DNA of 64,000 bases from Sphingomonas chungangi (GTDB lineage: Bacteria; Pseudomonadota; Alphaproteobacteria; Sphingomonadales; Sphingomonadaceae): NCBI RefSeq assembly GCF_013778325.1, contig NZ_JACEIB010000007.1:124001-188000 (forward strand), given 5' to 3'. Below the pieces are notes generated by a model. The model saw only the letters and a list, made by a program, of their open reading frames with translations. It was not told the DNA's origin and did not search any database. Within the stretch, counting starts at the first letter, position 1; each line of letters opens with the position of its first letter. The position numbers and the translations under genes are program-made. Positions 43,873-52,500 of this stretch are shown piece by piece.

Positions 43873-44691
43873 GTGACGATCAGCAAGCGTTATGTGGCGG
43901 GTCGCTACGGACAGGTGCATCTACGTGAGACCCAGGCCGTTGCGGGGCAGCGGCCCCTGATATGCCTCCACGCAACGGCCTATTCGTCGCGAACGTTCGA
44001 GCCGCTGATGGAGAAACTGGCGGGGCGGCGCCAGCTTATCGCGCTCGATACGCCCGGCTATGGCCAATCGGACGCGCCGCCGACACCGATCGCACTCGCG
44101 GACTATGCGCGCGCGATGCTGGAGGCAGTCGTGGCGGCGGCGGCATCGCCGGTCGATCTGCTCGGATATCATACCGGCGCCTATATCGCGGCCGAGGCGG
44201 CGATCCTCGCGCCGGGAGTCGTCCGTAACCTCGTGATGATCGGCATTCCCTATTTCGAAGCGCTCGATCCGGTCGCGTGGCGGAGCAGGCTGTGCCATCG
44301 CCACGAACTGGGAGGCGAGCTCGCGCAGTTTTCGGAGCGGTGGGACTATCTCGTCGCGTCTCGCGATCCGGTCATTCCCCTCGGCCGCGCCTTTGCCAAT
44401 TTCCGCGACGAACTGGCGGCATGGCCGAACGGTTCCTGGGCGCATGAGGCCATGTTCGATTGGGATGCCGACGCGCGATTGCCGATGGTGCCGGTGCCGA
44501 CCCTGATCCTCAATCCGCAAGGTCACCTCGCCGAGCCCTCGCGGCAGGCGGCAGCGCTGATTCCAGATCATGCGATCGAGGAGCTGCCCGGTCTTTCGCC
44601 CGCGATATTCGATGCCGGCTCCGAAAGGGTCGCCGCGAAGCTCGAAGAGTGGCTCGGCATCTCGACGTTGGTATCGTCAGAGCAGGGATGA
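43873..44691 (+). CDS. Alpha/beta hydrolase-fold protein with Thr in the nucleophile elbow
   Basis: A 272-residue single-domain protein. LICLHATAYSSRTFEP forms the oxyanion side, LIALDTPGYGQSDAP follows, and the elbow is GYHTG with Thr101 where Ser is expected. The usual acid position reads ILNPQGH and the usual GH reads LPGLSPAIF, so no normal triad is visible. It resembles domain 1 of the two-domain proteins (GYHSG, GTHTG). GTG at 43873 is the only start that fits; translation may depend on the nine-G tract. Its end overlaps the convergent LysR gene by 15 bp. Confidence 0.82.
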   Translation: MTISKRYVAGRYGQVHLRETQAVAGQRPLICLHATAYSSRTFEPLMEKLAGRRQLIALDTPGYGQSDAPPTPIALADYARAMLEAVVAAAASPVDLLGYHTGAYIAAEAAILAPGVVRNLVMIGIPYFEALDPVAWRSRLCHRHELGGELAQFSERWDYLVASRDPVIPLGRAFANFRDELAAWPNGSWAHEAMFDWDADARLPMVPVPTLILNPQGHLAEPSRQAAALIPDHAIEELPGLSPAIFDAGSERVAAKLEEWLGISTLVSSEQG

Positions 44692-45600
44692 CCCCGGATC
44701 GGTGTCGCCCTGTCCGATAACGGCTCGGAACCGGTCGATGACGTAGCGGGCCTGCGGGGTAAGCGCGCCGCCTCTGCGGAAGAACAGGCCGATGCGGGTG
44801 TGTTCGACCGGGGTCTCGCAGCGGATCGGCGTGACGTGTCCTGTATCGATGTCGGGTTGCACGACGTCCTGCGGCAGGATGGTCAGCAAATCCATGTCGC
44901 GTACCGCCTGGCGCAGCAACGAGATCGAGTTCGTCTTGACCGGCTGCGCCGGAATCGCGAGCCCGCGGGTCTCGAAGAAGGTCTGGAATCCCCGCTGGAC
45001 GCTGCCGCTGCTCAGCATCGCCCACTCCGCCTCGGCAAGCTGCTGAACGCTCGCCTCGGCACCCGCCGCCAGCGGATGTCCGCGTCCCGCGATCACCCGC
45101 GAACGATGTTCGCGCAACGGCTCGATCTCGATATCGTCGCTGCGGTGGATCGGCCCGATCAGGCCGAAAGCGAAATCGACGGCTTCGACACGCACCTTGT
45201 CGATCAGCTCCACGAAGCCGTCGGCGATGACGGTCACCCGGAGCTGCGGGCGTTCCCGGCGCAGATGCCGGAGAAGCTGTGGCACGAGATAGGCGGTGTA
45301 ATTCTGCGTGATGCCGAACGTGACCTCGCCGATCCGCGCGCCCTGGATGGCTTTCACTTCCTCGATCGAGCGCTGCACCTCGTTGAGGATCACGCGCGCC
45401 CGGCGCATGACGCTCAGGCCATATTCGGTCGGCTCGACACCCTTGGCGCCGCGCACGAGTAGCGGCACGCCGAGCCGTTGCTCCAGGCTCTTGATGCTGC
45501 GGCTCAGCCCGGATTGCGAGATGAAGTTCTTGTCCGCCGCCTTGAGCAGGTTGCCATGTTCGACCGCCGCCAGAAGATGCCGGAGTTGCTGTATCTCCAC
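44677..45600 (-). CDS. LysR family transcriptional regulator
   Basis: A 307-residue LTTR. The N-terminal helix-turn-helix has NLLKAADKNFISQSGLSRSI (about residues 17-36) and LEQRLGVPLLVRGAKGVEPT; the rest is a substrate-binding domain with GEVTFGITQNYTAYLVPQLL. It diverges from the hydantoinase operon with 201 bp between and is its likely regulator, answering to an intermediate of that pathway. Confidence 0.93.
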   Translation of the reverse strand: MEIQQLRHLLAAVEHGNLLKAADKNFISQSGLSRSIKSLEQRLGVPLLVRGAKGVEPTEYGLSVMRRARVILNEVQRSIEEVKAIQGARIGEVTFGITQNYTAYLVPQLLRHLRRERPQLRVTVIADGFVELIDKVRVEAVDFAFGLIGPIHRSDDIEIEPLREHRSRVIAGRGHPLAAGAEASVQQLAEAEWAMLSSGSVQRGFQTFFETRGLAIPAQPVKTNSISLLRQAVRDMDLLTILPQDVVQPDIDTGHVTPIRCETPVEHTRIGLFFRRGGALTPQARYVIDRFRAVIGQGDTDPGSSLL

Positions 45601-45685
45601 TTCAGCTCCCTACGCTGCCCGGCCGAAGTGTATGACGGAAATTCAAGGATACAAGGAAATCATTGAGTAGCGCGAATACCGCCGT

Positions 45686-45716
45686 TCCGGCCACTACGTT
45701 TCTCGCCTTGGCCGGA
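45686..45716. promoter_or_regulatory. Inverted repeat in the LysR/hyuA divergent promoter
   Basis: TCCGGCCA (45686-45693) and TGGCCGGA (45709-45716) are perfect 8-bp inverted arms with 15 bases between. The repeat lies in the middle of the divergent promoter, a usual place for LysR binding, although it is not a clean T-N11-A site. Confidence 0.45.
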
Positions 45717-45801
45717 TGGCGGTTGATATCGTCGAAACGCCTGTCCCGCGGTCTCCGGTCGGCGCCATGATCGCCGGACCTCAGAAGGAGCGGGGACAGG
45801 C

Positions 45802-47853
45802 ATGGCCTATCGATTGGGCGTGGACGTGGGGGGCACGTTCACGGATCTTCTATTGCTGGAGGCTGGCACGGGATCGTTCTGGCGTCACAAGACGCCGTCG
45901 ACGCCGCATGACAGCTCGGAAGGAATCCTCGACGGCGTGGAGGCGATCTGCGCAAAGGCGGGGATCACGCCGGCCGAGGTGGAGATCTTCCTGCACGGTA
46001 CGACGGTCGCGACCAACGCGGTGCTGGAGGGCAAGGGCGCGCGCGTCGGCCTGATCGTCACCGAGGGCTACAAGCAGGTCATGCAGATCGCGCGCAGCTT
46101 CGTGCCCGGCGGTCTGGCCGGCTGGATCGTATGGCCCAAGCCCGAGCCGCTCGCCAAGCTCGAGGACACGGTGGAGATTGCGGGGCGCATGGATGCGCAG
46201 GGCGGCGAGGTGCGGCCGATCGACGATGCCGACATCCGCGCGCAGCTCGAAAAGCTGAAGAGCCGGGGCGTCGAGGCGCTGACGGTCAGCCTGATGAACG
46301 CCTATCTCAACGGCGCGCACGAGCTGCGCGTGGCGGAACTCGCCGCCGAAATCCTGCCCGACGTGCCGATCTCGCTCAGCCATGTCGTGCTGCCCGAGAT
46401 GCAGGAATATGAGCGCACGCTGACGACGGTCGCCAACGCCGCTGTGCGCCCGGTGGTCGGCCGCTACGTCCGCAACCTGCGCGACAAGCTGCGCGGCGCG
46501 GGCATGGCCGGCCAGCTGTCGCTGCTCCGCTCGGACGGCGGCCTGATGTCGTCGGAAAAGTCCGAGGAGCATCCCGTCTCGCTGCTGATGTCCGGTCCGG
46601 CCGGTGGCGTCACCGGCGCGCTGTGGGTCGCCAAGAATGCGGGGCTGAAGAACATCCTGACGCTCGACGTCGGCGGCACCTCGACCGACGTGGCGCTGAT
46701 CGAGAATCTCGACGCGCGCCGGGTGCGCACCACCGAGGTCGGCCATCTCTCGGTGCGCGCCTCCGCGCTCGACGTGAAGACGGTGGGCGCCGGCGGCGGC
46801 TCGATCGCCTATGTGCCGGAACTCACCAGGGCGCTGCGCGTCGGCCCGCAATCGGCGGGCGCGGTGCCGGGGCCGGTCGCCTACGGCAAGGGCGGCACGC
46901 TGCCGACCGTGACCGACGCCAACGTCGTGCTCGGCTATCTGCCGGAGGCGCTGCTCGGTGGCACCTTCAAGCTCGACCGCGAAGGCTCGATCAAGGCGGT
47001 GCAGACGATCGCCGACGCGCTCGGCATCGATCTCTACGCGGCCGCGCGCGGCATCATCGACATCGTCAACGAGAACATGTTCGGCGCGCTGCGCATGATC
47101 TCGGTGCAGCAGGGCTACGATCCGCGCGACTTCGCGCTGATGGGCTTCGGCGGGGCCGGCCCGATCCACGTCAACGCGGTCGCGCGGCTGATGGGCAGCT
47201 GGCCGGCGGTGTCGCCCGTCTCGCCCGGCGTGCTCTGCGCGCTCGGCGACGCGACGACCCGGATGCGCACCGAGACCGCGCGCAGCTTCTCCACTCTCGC
47301 CCGCGATTCGAAGGTGTCAGACCTGACCGCCGTGCTCGACGAGATGGCCGCGCAGACGCGCGCGTCGCTGATCGCGGACGGCGTGCCGGAGGCGGACATC
47401 ACCGTGCTGTTCGAGGTCGACGTCCGCTATGCCGGCCAGGCCTTCGAGGTTCCGCTGATGCTCGATCCCGAGATGCTCGGCCGCGACGGCATCGTCGGAA
47501 TCACCGCCCGTTTCGATGCGGAGCATGAGCGCCTCTTCACCTTCACCATGGAGAGCCCGCACGAGATCGTGAACCTGCGCGCGGTCGCACTCGGCACGGT
47601 GCTCGAGCTGCCGGCGCCGGAACTGCCCAAGGGCGACGGCGATCCGATCGCCGCGAGGCTGCGCGATCACGAGCTGTGGATGGAGGGCCGGATGATGCCG
47701 GCCGTCATCTACGATCGCGCGAAGCTCAGGCAGGGGGACGTCATCCCCGGGCCGGCCATCGTCATCGAGATGGATTCGACCACGCTGATAGAGAGCGATT
47801 GCGTCGCCACCGTCGATGCCTTCGGCAACATCCTGATCAACCCGGCGACCTGA
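45802..47853 (+). CDS. hyuA: Hydantoinase A/oxoprolinase family, ATP-dependent subunit
   Basis: A 683-residue protein. GVDVGGTFTDLLLLEAG at the N-terminus is the phosphate-binding motif, then HGTTVATNAVLEGKGA and LLMSGPAGGVTGAL and DVGGTSTDVALI complete the ASKHA-like ATP site. With HyuB it opens a cyclic amide (N-methylhydantoin, 5-oxoproline or a related ring) using ATP. AAGGAG lies 10 bp upstream of ATG 45802. It is first in an operon running to 52500. The ring substrate is not determined by sequence. Confidence 0.93.
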   Translation: MAYRLGVDVGGTFTDLLLLEAGTGSFWRHKTPSTPHDSSEGILDGVEAICAKAGITPAEVEIFLHGTTVATNAVLEGKGARVGLIVTEGYKQVMQIARSFVPGGLAGWIVWPKPEPLAKLEDTVEIAGRMDAQGGEVRPIDDADIRAQLEKLKSRGVEALTVSLMNAYLNGAHELRVAELAAEILPDVPISLSHVVLPEMQEYERTLTTVANAAVRPVVGRYVRNLRDKLRGAGMAGQLSLLRSDGGLMSSEKSEEHPVSLLMSGPAGGVTGALWVAKNAGLKNILTLDVGGTSTDVALIENLDARRVRTTEVGHLSVRASALDVKTVGAGGGSIAYVPELTRALRVGPQSAGAVPGPVAYGKGGTLPTVTDANVVLGYLPEALLGGTFKLDREGSIKAVQTIADALGIDLYAAARGIIDIVNENMFGALRMISVQQGYDPRDFALMGFGGAGPIHVNAVARLMGSWPAVSPVSPGVLCALGDATTRMRTETARSFSTLARDSKVSDLTAVLDEMAAQTRASLIADGVPEADITVLFEVDVRYAGQAFEVPLMLDPEMLGRDGIVGITARFDAEHERLFTFTMESPHEIVNLRAVALGTVLELPAPELPKGDGDPIAARLRDHELWMEGRMMPAVIYDRAKLRQGDVIPGPAIVIEMDSTTLIESDCVATVDAFGNILINPAT

Positions 47854-47865
47854 GGATCATCGACG

Positions 47866-49740
47866 ATGCCCGCCCGGATCATCCAGACCAACCCCACCCC
47901 CTTCGCCCAGCAGGCGATCGACCCCGTCAGCCTCGACATCATCGAGAATGCGCTGCGCAACGCGCGCATCGAGATGGACGCGACGCTGGTGCGCACCGCC
48001 ATGTCGCCCGGCATCCGCGAGCAGGGCGACAGCTTCCCGCTCATCGCCGACCACAACGGCCGCATGATCGTCGGCCAGTTCGGTTCCTATATCGGGCCCT
48101 TCCTCGACGGCTTCGAGGGCACGATCGAGGAGGGTGACCTGATCATGCTCTCCGATCCCTACTCGGTGGGCGGCGCGATCAGCCACTCCAACGACTGGCT
48201 GGTGCTGCTGCCGGTGTTCAAGGACGGGCGGCTGATCGCCTACACTTCGATGTTCGGCCACATGTCGGACATCGGCGGCAAGGTGGCGGGATCGATGCCG
48301 ATCGACGCGCGCTCGATCTTCGAGGAGGGCGTGCGCATCCCGCCTGTGAAGATCTACGCCAAGGGCCAGTACAATGCCGACCTGGTCAAGCTGATCATGA
48401 CCCAGACGCGCACGCCGGACTGGTGCAAGGCCGATCTCAACGCGCTGATCGCCTCGTGCCGGGTCGCCGCACGCCGCGTCGTCGAGATGGCGGACCGCTT
48501 CGGCGACGACCTGTTCGTCTCGGCGACCGAGGAACTGCTGGCGCGCAATCACCGCGCGATGGCCAGCCTGATCGAAAGCGCGATCGGCGACACGCCGGTG
48601 AGCTTCGAGGATTTCATCTGCGACGACGGCCTCGGCTACGGCCCGTACCGGATCAAATGCACGATGTGGAAGCAGGACGGGCGCGTCGTGCTCGATTTCG
48701 ACGGCACCGATCCGCAGTCCGAAGGATCGATCAACTTCTACCTCAACGAGAACATGCTGCGCATGTTCTTCGGCATCTACATGATCATGGTGTTCGATCC
48801 GCAGATCCTGTTCAACGACGGCTTCTACGATCTGATCGACGTGCGCATACCCGAAGGCTCGCTGCTCAAGCCCCGCTTCCCGGCGGCACTGTCCGGCCGC
48901 ACCCATGCGCTCGGCCGCATCTTCGACATCCTCGGCGGGCTGCTCGGCCAGAAGACGCCGGAATTCCTCAACGCCGCCGGTTTCTCCTCCTCACCCCACC
49001 TCTTCTATTCGGGCACCGACAAGAAAGGCGAATGGTTCCAGCTCTTCCAGATCGGCTTCGGCGGCATTCCCGGCCGCCCGCTCGGCGACGGGCCGGATGG
49101 CCACTCGCTGTGGCCGGGCTTCACCAACGTGCCCAACGAGTTCCTCGAACGCTATTTCCCGCTGCGCATCGAGCGCTACGAGACCGAGGCGGATTCGGGC
49201 GGCGCCGGCCTGCATCGCGGCGGCAACGGCATCCGCATGACCTACCGCTTCCTCGAACCCGGCACGATCTCGATCCACGACGACCGCTGGTTCACCAAGC
49301 CCTGGGGCGTCAACGGCGGTAAGCCGGGCGCCCGCGCACGCAAGGTCCTCGAGAAGCCCGACGGCACGCAGACGGTGGTGGGCAACAAGGCGGAGAACAT
49401 CGTCGTCGAGAAGGACGACCAGCTCCACTTCATCACCTGGGGCGGCGGCGGCTGGGGCGACCCGCTGGAGCGCGATCCCGCGCTCGTCGCCCACGAGATC
49501 GTGCAGGGCCTCGTCACCGTCGAGGGCGCGCAGGCCTATGGCGTCGCGATCGTCGATGGCGAGGTCGACGCCGCCGCCACCGAGGCGCTACGCGCCCGGA
49601 TGCGCGACGACCGCGACGCCACGCTGCCGACCTTCGATCACGGCGCGGACATCGAGACCCTGCGCGCGGGCTGCCAAGCCGAGACCGGCCTCCCGGCCCC
49701 GATCCAGCCGCGGTGGCAGCTTGCGATGGCGGCCGAATGA
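47866..49740 (+). CDS. hyuB: Hydantoinase B/oxoprolinase family subunit
   Basis: A 624-residue partner of HyuA. It has DPVSLDIIENALRNARIEMD, ATLVRTAMSPGIREQGD, SDPYSVGGAISHSNDWLVL and the C-terminal DQLHFITWGGGGWGDPLERD, all features of HyuB. It performs the hydrolytic half of the reaction on the phosphorylated ring amide. It starts 12 bp after HyuA and its stop overlaps the amidohydrolase start (ATGA). Confidence 0.93.
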   Translation: MPARIIQTNPTPFAQQAIDPVSLDIIENALRNARIEMDATLVRTAMSPGIREQGDSFPLIADHNGRMIVGQFGSYIGPFLDGFEGTIEEGDLIMLSDPYSVGGAISHSNDWLVLLPVFKDGRLIAYTSMFGHMSDIGGKVAGSMPIDARSIFEEGVRIPPVKIYAKGQYNADLVKLIMTQTRTPDWCKADLNALIASCRVAARRVVEMADRFGDDLFVSATEELLARNHRAMASLIESAIGDTPVSFEDFICDDGLGYGPYRIKCTMWKQDGRVVLDFDGTDPQSEGSINFYLNENMLRMFFGIYMIMVFDPQILFNDGFYDLIDVRIPEGSLLKPRFPAALSGRTHALGRIFDILGGLLGQKTPEFLNAAGFSSSPHLFYSGTDKKGEWFQLFQIGFGGIPGRPLGDGPDGHSLWPGFTNVPNEFLERYFPLRIERYETEADSGGAGLHRGGNGIRMTYRFLEPGTISIHDDRWFTKPWGVNGGKPGARARKVLEKPDGTQTVVGNKAENIVVEKDDQLHFITWGGGGWGDPLERDPALVAHEIVQGLVTVEGAQAYGVAIVDGEVDAAATEALRARMRDDRDATLPTFDHGADIETLRAGCQAETGLPAPIQPRWQLAMAAE

Positions 49741-50363
49741 GCCGGGACCTCGATGCGAATTACGCACCGGCCTTCGGCGGTGAACTCGGCTTCGGCAAGC
49801 GGCCCGCGCTGCTGCTCGTCGATGTGGTGATGGCCTATCTCACGCCGGGCTCGCCGCTCTACGACCCTCGTTTCACGGACGCCCTGGCGTCGTGCGAGCG
49901 GCTGACCGCCGCCTGTCGCACGGGCGGCGTGCCGGTGATCTTCACCAACGTCTCCTATCGTGCGGGCGGCGCGGACGGCGGCCTCTTCTACAAGAAGGTG
50001 CCCGCGCTCCGGGCGTTCCTGGAGGGCTCGCCCGGCGGGGCGTTCCCGCCGACGCTCCAGCCCGAGCCGGGCGAGCTGGTGGTGACCAAGCAATATGCCT
50101 CGGCTTTCTTCGGCACCTCGCTCGCGGCGACGCTGACCGCTTCGGGGATTGATACGTTGCTCATCGCCGGTTTCTCGACCTCCGGCTGCGTTCGCGCGAC
50201 GGCGCTCGATGCGCTTCAGCACGGCTTCGTTCCCTTCGTCGTCGCCGATGCCTGCGGCGATCGCGACGCGCAGCCCCACGATGCCAATCTCTTCGACCTC
50301 TCGAAGAAATATGCCGAAGTCGTTTCGGAGAGCCGCGCGATCACGCTCATCGCTCGGGATTGA
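49737..50363 (+). CDS. Isochorismatase-family cysteine amidohydrolase (N-carbamoylsarcosine amidase-like)
   Basis: A 208-residue hydrolase with the Asp-Lys-Cys triad: D29 (ALLLVDVVMAY), K118 (VTKQYASAFFG) and C151 (GFSTSGCVRAT). The family includes N-carbamoylsarcosine, ureidoacrylate and maleamate amidases. ATGA coupling to HyuB suggests it hydrolyses the N-carbamoyl product of ring opening, as in creatinine breakdown through N-methylhydantoin. Maleamate hydrolysis is the main alternative, given the maleate-isomerase-like gene at 19134. Confidence 0.88.
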   Translation: MSRDLDANYAPAFGGELGFGKRPALLLVDVVMAYLTPGSPLYDPRFTDALASCERLTAACRTGGVPVIFTNVSYRAGGADGGLFYKKVPALRAFLEGSPGGAFPPTLQPEPGELVVTKQYASAFFGTSLAATLTASGIDTLLIAGFSTSGCVRATALDALQHGFVPFVVADACGDRDAQPHDANLFDLSKKYAEVVSESRAITLIARD

Positions 50364-50412
50364 AGGCGTGCCTGCTACCTTTCCCACGCATTTCGAAGGA
50401 GGACTTCGCCGG

Positions 50413-50874
50413 GTGACGACCGGAGTTGCTCCGGACGGCAAGGCGGTCGTCGTTGCGGATGAGCGAGTCCAGAATGTCGGAAATGCAGTTATCATGTGGC
50501 AACGTGACGCTGCGCCGGTGATGGGAAATCCGGTGTTGCCGCCGGTCGACGGCTGGTGGCCGCCCGCGGGGGGCGTGCGCGTCAGCCTCAGCACCCGCGC
50601 GCCGGATCGGCTCGCCCGGGAGGCCGGCCGGCCGTCGCCTTTCCCGGACATCCATGACGCGGCCGGTTTTCATGCCAGTCGCTCTGCCGATATCGTCATC
50701 GTCATTGCGGGGCGCATCTGGTGCGAACTGGACGATGGCGTGGAGGTGGAGCTGAATGCGGGCGATGTCCTCGTCCAGAACGGCACCCGCCATCGCTGGC
50801 GCAATCATGGCGAGGACTGGCCCGTCATGGCCGTGATGATCGTCGGTGCGAAGGACAAGGAGGACGGCGTATGA
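50413..50874 (+). CDS. Cupin protein
   Basis: A protein of about 153 residues from GTG 50413, which has a strong AAGGAGG at 50396-50402. A GTG at 50368 would add 15 residues, including LRR, which many relatives keep, so the longer form is possible. The cupin core is DIHDAAGFHASRSADIVIVI and AGDVLVQNGTRHRWRNHGED. The first motif has a His but lacks the usual HxH pair; the second is intact. The role in the hydantoinase operon is unknown. Confidence 0.75.
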   Translation: MTTGVAPDGKAVVVADERVQNVGNAVIMWQRDAAPVMGNPVLPPVDGWWPPAGGVRVSLSTRAPDRLAREAGRPSPFPDIHDAAGFHASRSADIVIVIAGRIWCELDDGVEVELNAGDVLVQNGTRHRWRNHGEDWPVMAVMIVGAKDKEDGV

Positions 50875-51506
50875 CCATCGAGGAATATGACGGCCGCCTG
50901 GCGATCCTGATCGATCCTGCCGCTCGCGAGGGGCGGGGGCGGTCGCTGATCTTCGCCGCCGCGCGCGACATTCGCGACGAGGACGTCATCACCCTGACCG
51001 CACAGGGCGGCATATGCACGGTGACGATCAACGAGGGCGCCATGATCCGTCTGGGTCTGTCGCCGCAGGGCGGGCCGCCGCCGGGTGGCGACGCACCCTA
51101 TTTCGGGACGTCGGCGGAAGCGCGGGCCTGCACCGAGACGGGGATTTCCGCGAAGGAACGCGCGCTGACCATGAGAACGTTGGGGGGCCGGGATGTCGGC
51201 GCGGACGATATCCAGTCGCCGGGGCACATCATGGTGCAGGTGGCGCGCAACGTCCTGCGCGACGGCGCCAGCCTGCCCGAAATGGCCAATGCCCTGCTGG
51301 CGGCGACCACGGATACGCGCTTCGCTGCCTGGGCCGACATCCTCGATGCATCCGGCGAAGTCGCGGGCGCAGACGATGGGATCGCGCTCGCCCGCCGGCT
51401 GGACGTGCCGCATTTTCTGTCGTCCGACGTGATCCGTCTGTCCCGCGAGCGGCTGGCGCCCTGGGTCGACGTCATGCGCTTTTCACAGGAGCGCTTCGGC
51501 GCCTGA
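50871..51506 (+). CDS. RibB-like (3,4-dihydroxy-2-butanone-4-phosphate synthase fold) protein with altered active site
   Basis: A 211-residue protein. TGISAKERALT (90-100), SPGHIMVQVARN (116-127) and WADILDASGEVA (154-165) match the RibB fold, which makes the riboflavin precursor from ribulose 5-phosphate. The acidic loop DRENEGD of RibB is AREGRGR here (18-24), so only Arg-Glu of it remains; the late catalytic Glu appears as Asp, and the GHTEA block is replaced by GASLPEM. It is therefore unlikely to be ordinary RibB. ATGA coupling to the cupin places it in the hydantoinase operon. Confidence 0.72.
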   Translation: MTIEEYDGRLAILIDPAAREGRGRSLIFAAARDIRDEDVITLTAQGGICTVTINEGAMIRLGLSPQGGPPPGGDAPYFGTSAEARACTETGISAKERALTMRTLGGRDVGADDIQSPGHIMVQVARNVLRDGASLPEMANALLAATTDTRFAAWADILDASGEVAGADDGIALARRLDVPHFLSSDVIRLSRERLAPWVDVMRFSQERFGA

Positions 51507-51519
51507 ACGGAGTTTCTTC

Positions 51520-52500
51520 ATGAAGTATCGTCAGCTCGGCCGTTCGGGCCTCACCGTCTCCGTCGTCGGGCTCGGCTGCAACAATTTCGGGGGCAGCAGC
51601 ACGGCCATCGCCGGAGCCAACGCAGCCTATGGCCTGATGGATCTCGAACAGACGCGCGCCGTCGTCGACGCCGCTTTCGACGAGGGGATCAATTTCTTCG
51701 ACACGGCCGATCTCTACGGCAATGGCGGGTCGGAGACGTTCCTCGGCCAGATCCTGAAGGACCGTCGCCACGATGTCGTGCTGGCGACGAAGTGGGGCGC
51801 CGGCATGGATGCGCGCCACGATATCGCCTGGGGCTCGCGCCGCTATATCCGGCAGGCCTGCGAGGCCAGCCTGCGCCGCCTGGATACCGACTATATCGAT
51901 CTCTACCAGATGCACTGGCCGGATGGTCGCACGCCGATCGAGGAGACGATCGCGGCGCTCGACGAGCTCGTCCAGGAAGGCAAGGTGCGCTATCTCGGCC
52001 ATTCGCATTTCGCGCCGTGGCTGATGGCGGACGCGCAGTGGATCGCGAAAACCGAAGGCCATGAGCGCTTCATCTCGGCGCAGGATCATTACAGCCTCCT
52101 GGCGCGTGGCGCCGAGGCCGAGCTGATACCCGCCTGCGATCGTTTCGGGGTCGGGCTGCTGCCCTATTTCCCGCTCGCCAACGGGTTGCTCACCGGCAAA
52201 TATCGCCGGGGCCGGCCGATGCCCGAGAATACGCGGATGGCCGGAAAGCCGATCGACGACCGGCTCTACGATCTGATCGAGGCGCTGATCGGCTATGCCG
52301 AGGAGCGCGGTCGGACGCTGGTGGATATCGCGGTCGGCGCGTTGCTGACGAAGGATGCGGTGTCGTCGGTGATAACCGGCGCGACCAAGGCCGCGCAGAT
52401 CCGGTCGAATGCCGCCGCCGCAAGCTGGCTGCCGGACGCGAAGGACATCAACGTCCTGAACGAGCTGCTAAAGGCGCACGAGAGCGCTGTCAGCCACTGA
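51520..52500 (+). CDS. Aldo/keto reductase
   Basis: A 326-residue NADPH-dependent TIM-barrel reductase. The tetrad is D61 and Y66 (FFDTADLYGNGGSE), K91 (LATKWG) and H132 (QMHWPD). RSNAAAASW near the C-terminus binds the cofactor phosphate. It reduces a carbonyl or oxidises the matching alcohol. It is last in the hydantoinase operon, 13 bp after the RibB-like gene, and overlaps the convergent flavoprotein by 11 bp. Confidence 0.92.
   Translation: MKYRQLGRSGLTVSVVGLGCNNFGGSSTAIAGANAAYGLMDLEQTRAVVDAAFDEGINFFDTADLYGNGGSETFLGQILKDRRHDVVLATKWGAGMDARHDIAWGSRRYIRQACEASLRRLDTDYIDLYQMHWPDGRTPIEETIAALDELVQEGKVRYLGHSHFAPWLMADAQWIAKTEGHERFISAQDHYSLLARGAEAELIPACDRFGVGLLPYFPLANGLLTGKYRRGRPMPENTRMAGKPIDDRLYDLIEALIGYAEERGRTLVDIAVGALLTKDAVSSVITGATKAAQIRSNAAAASWLPDAKDINVLNELLKAHESAVSH

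Noticed and set aside
50871-51506. Housekeeping ribB
   Set aside because: The DRENEGD loop and the GHTEA block are not conserved, and the gene is coupled to a catabolic operon.
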